This document shows, piece after piece, positions 63,774 to 64,000 of a stretch of DNA of 64,000 nt; within the stretch, counting starts at the first letter, position 1; each line of letters opens with the position of its first letter. The translations under genes and the position numbers were made by a program. This DNA comes from Deltaproteobacteria bacterium (GTDB taxonomy: Bacteria > Desulfobacterota > Syntrophia > Syntrophales > UBA2210): contig JAFDAI010000004.1 of assembly GCA_019313905.1 (NCBI GenBank), forward strand, positions 1-64,000, given 5' to 3'. The notes under the pieces are model-generated. The model was not told the origin of the DNA. It worked only from the letters and a program-made list of their open reading frames with translations, and searched no databases.

Positions 63774-63859
63774 CTTGAAAAATTATCTAGACAGTGGAAT
63801 GATGGAAGATGATCGCTCAAGTTCATGGGTGCAAAGGAAAAAATCGAAATTACAGCGGA

Positions 63860-64000
63860 TTATTCCGAACTCTTATCTACCGTATCCTGAGTCTCGTTTT
63901 TCGCCTTCCGGTCGTTGTTTTCAGGTTCCTGCTTCTTTTTTCCATAGAGGACCGAATCCTTGAAATCATCCACTTCATCCTTGATCTGGTCCACATTGAG
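63860..64000 (-). CDS. TatA/TatB family protein, C-terminal end, cut by window edge
   Basis: A minus-strand frame enters at 64000 and ends at TAA (63860-63862), 46 codons. It reads VDQIKDEVDDFKDSVLYGKK and then a charged Glu/Lys/Asn tail. Amphipathic helix plus acidic-basic tail upstream of tatC is typical of TatB (or a TatA-like protein). The membrane helix and Phe-Gly hinge that would decide lie outside the window. Confidence 0.7.
   Translation of the reverse strand, partial: LNVDQIKDEVDDFKDSVLYGKKKQEPENNDRKAKNETQDTVDKSSE

Overview
The window reads as a chromosomal segment of a deltaproteobacterium (Desulfobacterota-like, Syntrophales or Desulfobacterales type). The evidence is the gene content and order: uvrB-uvrC; rpmH-rnpA-yidD-yidC-jag-mnmE; metG-ricT(PSP1)-holB-tmk; tlyA-dxs-ispA-xseB-xseA; yqeY-dnaG-rpoD; a his cluster using the long HisG; a TRAP transporter; an RND exporter with LolA-like and DUF1302 partners; ilvB-ilvN; and tatB-tatC. 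This placement is inference from protein style and synteny, since no rRNA gene is present. Most of the window is housekeeping DNA and no complete prophage, CRISPR array or defence island is visible.

Layout. 1-114 is the right end of an IS3-family element that runs into the 3' end of an ATP-grasp gene. 1257-5449 carries excision repair (uvrB, uvrC) and a DUF3467 protein. 5504-7816 holds an RNase D-like exonuclease and dusB. 7983-12709 is the ribosomal L34/RNase P/membrane insertase/tRNA-modification cluster. 12956-14997 is a convergent pair that looks like a glycosylglycerate (compatible solute) pathway. 15137-23859 has a cell-wall lipoprotein, metG, ricT, holB, tmk, a ferredoxin, a lipoprotein, an IspH-UbiA fusion and tlyA. 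24109-33771 covers isoprenoid synthesis, exonuclease VII, the primary sigma factor, primase, YqeY and HinT. 33827-37197 is histidine biosynthesis with an embedded lipoprotein gene. 38214-41081 is a TRAP transporter. 41121-44919 has a 3D-domain lipoprotein, lspA and ileS. 45077-50471 is a TetR-controlled RND export cluster. 51372-53767 is an AT-rich scar with relics of an integrase, a tRNA 3' end and a RAYT-like transposase. 53768-57173 holds an O-methyltransferase, a UbiB kinase and a phasin-like protein. 57914-60516 is ilvB-ilvN behind a leader-peptide attenuator. 60532-64000 is penicillin-binding protein 1A and the Tat translocase.

The most distinctive features are not conventional genes. 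(1) Two families of dispersed palindromic repeats sit between genes: a MITE/REP-like family with ends resembling CTCGTAAAAAGTC (six loci) and a family built on a CCCCGCAAC hairpin (three loci). They and the IS end supply codons or start context to neighbouring genes (HisA tail, YqeY tail, ATP-grasp tail, MnmE start). (2) A Val/Leu-rich leader peptide with a clear terminator/antiterminator pair precedes ilvB. (3) RpoD has a strongly divergent region 4.2. (4) IspH is fused to a UbiA-like membrane domain. (5) A tRNA-Leu-like 3' fragment next to an integrase relic marks an old integration site.
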